From contig QZLH01000262.1 in assembly GCA_003833135.1 (NCBI GenBank), positions 29,817-93,816 of the forward strand: a stretch of 64,000 bases of DNA. The letters are read 5' to 3'. A program made the translations under genes and the position numbers. The notes below the pieces were generated by a model. The model worked only from the letters and a program-made list of their open reading frames with translations. It was not told the DNA's origin and searched no databases. Positions 62,604 to 64,000 of the stretch are shown here, piece by piece. This DNA is from Oehlia diaphana (taxonomy: Eukaryota; Glomeromycota; Glomeromycetes; Glomerales; Glomeraceae). Numbering within the stretch: the stretch's first letter is position 1; each line of letters opens with the position of its first letter.

Positions 62604-62684
62604 TAACCCTAATCCTACAATCAGAAAAATGGGGTAAATTAGTAAATCCTTTGCATATAACGCTATGGGTGTCCTTAACGTGGT

Positions 62685-63025
62685 ATCGATTTCACCGAAA
62701 CCCATTTCGCCGAAGCTATTTCGCCGAAGGTATATTTCCCAAAGGGATATTTCGCCGAAGGGGCGTTTTATTGAAACCCTATCTCACCGAATTCCGTTTC
62801 ACCGAAGCTTTTTATATGGAATGGACATTTCGCCGAAAAATTATTTATTCCATTTGGTTATTTTATTGTTTTATATTAAATGCATTAATCTTTTCTAGAA
62901 AAATTTTTGGATCAGATGAGTTTTACTTTTATGTTTTCGGGAAATAAAGTTATTATCAATTACTCATTGCGCGATGAATATTTTTTATGAAAATGTTAAT
63001 CGTTACCATTTTCGGCGAAATGTAC
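62685..63025. mobile_element. CGCCGAAA-family element, second large copy
   Basis: Repeated ATTTCGCCGAAG words (62695-62770) are followed by a core from CATTTCGCCGAAAAATT (about 62825) to ATTTTCGGCGAAATG (about 63020). The core is the reverse-orientation counterpart of 57410-57670. Open frames across it are repeat-derived. Confidence 0.85.
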
Positions 63026-63035
63026 CTAAACGTAC

Positions 63036-63140
63036 AGTGGGGTGGTACATCCTACCAGAGTTTAGGAGGTATACACTTGCACGTGATATTATTAACTCCT
63101 AGCCAGTTCGTACGTTAATATCGTATACATTAAGGAACCC
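63036..63140. repeat. Reverse-orientation copy of the 7.5-kb repeat
   Basis: TACATCCTACCAGAGTTTAG, CACTTGCACGTGATA, ACTCC..CCAG and TACGTTAATATC appear in the same order as in the reverse complement of about 7480-7590. It lies only about 10 bp from the CGCCGAAA element. Confidence 0.8.
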
Positions 63141-63882
63141 GTTGTTTTATTACATAGCAGTCGCATCCCATGATGGGCGAAACAATTTTACCTTTCATAC
63201 TATTATAATTTTGATACTATCAATAGGGGTTACTAATTAATATGACTAAAATGACTAAAATGATGATTTTTTATTTTTACAAGAATTTTATAATCAAAAA
63301 AAGTTCAACACGATATGCTCTCAAAGATCATATTATTCTTTTTTGCAAGAAACTTTAATAACTTACTACAGATCAAAGAAGGATAATTTAGATAATAAAG
63401 TATGATATGCAAATTCATTAGAAAATATGGTAGTAAAAAAACACTGTGACTTAATAAATATTATTATTTGAGTGAATTATCGTGAATTTCTTTGATATTT
63501 GATATCCTAAAATCAGTTTGTATAGGCATTAATGCAACGATAATTTGCAATTACTTGCGGTTTGCAACCTTTTAACAAAAGTCGCTATAATTGGACTTTA
63601 TTTACTTTATTTTTTATTTTATTTAGAGCAATAATTGCGGAGAATATAATATACTGTACATGTCTATGACTTCAGTTAGTAAAAAATAAGATGGTTAACA
63701 CGATAAGATCTATTCTTCATATTACCATTATCCATATTGGCAAACCTACCCCTTCATTAATAGATAAAACTAAAAAAAAAAGAGCTATATAAAATGGAAT
63801 GACCTATAACCTAGGGAACGTGGTTACTGTAAATTAGAAGAAATATGTTGTAACCAAGGTCCATTGTGTAGAATTATTAGAT
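63141..63882. other. AT-rich spacer
   Basis: No gene, RNA or clear repeat is supported. A TGACTAAAA word is doubled near 63242. Confidence 0.35.
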
Positions 63883-64000
63883 GACTAACGTATCCAAATT
63901 TCAGAGGATTGGCGGCGGTGGATTTTTTGCCAGTGGAGAAAAATACTCTGGCCCTAAGGCAGTATAATGTCTGGTGCGAGGAGCCGATGAAATGGTTTGT
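63883..64000 (+). CDS. Possible partial exon at right edge, unassigned
   Basis: The last about 118 bases are less A/T rich than the surroundings and open in one frame to the window end. They read FRGLAAVDFLPVEKNTLALR and then QYNVWCEEPMKWF. An acceptor-like TTTCAG is at 63898-63903. I do not recognise the protein. It may be an exon running into the next window. Confidence 0.3.

Noticed and set aside
62516..62947. 143-codon frame starting MGLLENYASN
   Set aside because: It runs through a TA-flanked MITE and then through the CGCCGAAA repeat element, so it is repeat-derived.

Overview
The window looks like nuclear DNA of an arbuscular mycorrhizal fungus (Glomeromycotina, Rhizophagus-like). The basis is very high A+T, genes broken by many short GT..AG introns of about 55-110 nt, and the gene families seen: BTB-BACK-TLDc, F-box, AIG1-type GTPases, NYN and protein-kinase relics, and a DUF659/hAT transposase relic. 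This is inferred from composition and family content; no marker gene was available. There is one N gap (40448-40823).

Layout. 1-7.9 kb: a 50-bp tandem array, a decayed hAT-like transposase carrying nested inverted-repeat elements, a decayed RTC4-like-domain gene and small MITE-like elements. 8.1-25.3 kb: a compact block of conserved eukaryotic genes. These are an augmin subunit 6 (HAUS6)-like gene, an AN1/ZFAND2-like zinc-finger gene (-), a STRIPAK subunit STRIP/Far11, a Fus3/Kss1-class MAP kinase with TEY, actin-related protein 6 (-), a DHHC palmitoyltransferase, a small unassigned gene with an apparent 1-base frameshift, and an AIG1-like GTPase with a cysteine-rich tail. I rebuilt exon structures by eye. 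For STRIP, MAPK, ARP6, the DHHC gene, ZFAND2, the BTB gene and the NmrA gene the exon lengths sum to whole codons (964, 351, 428, 365, 201, 482 and 293 aa). HAUS6 has two unresolved junctions.

26-39 kb: lineage-expanded families and relics. A decayed second AIG1 copy is followed by a BTB-BACK-TLDc gene, a glycine dehydrogenase (P-protein) pseudogene, an intronless F-box gene and an NmrA/isoflavone-reductase-like gene (-). 39-64 kb: almost no intact gene. It holds MITE-like elements, hairpins, tandem repeats and relics of an aldo/keto reductase (-), an NmrA C-terminus (-), an NYN-domain protein (-) and a protein kinase (+) split by a MITE. Two repeat families have copies in opposite orientation (57.4/62.8 kb and 7.5/63.1 kb).

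How the genes may work together: STRIP/Far11 and the Fus3/Kss1-class MAPK lie head-to-tail about 340 bp apart. In other fungi STRIPAK and this MAPK both act in cell fusion and pheromone-type signalling. ARP6 (SWR1 chromatin complex), augmin and the palmitoyltransferase look like housekeeping neighbours. The right two-thirds behaves like a fast-evolving compartment.
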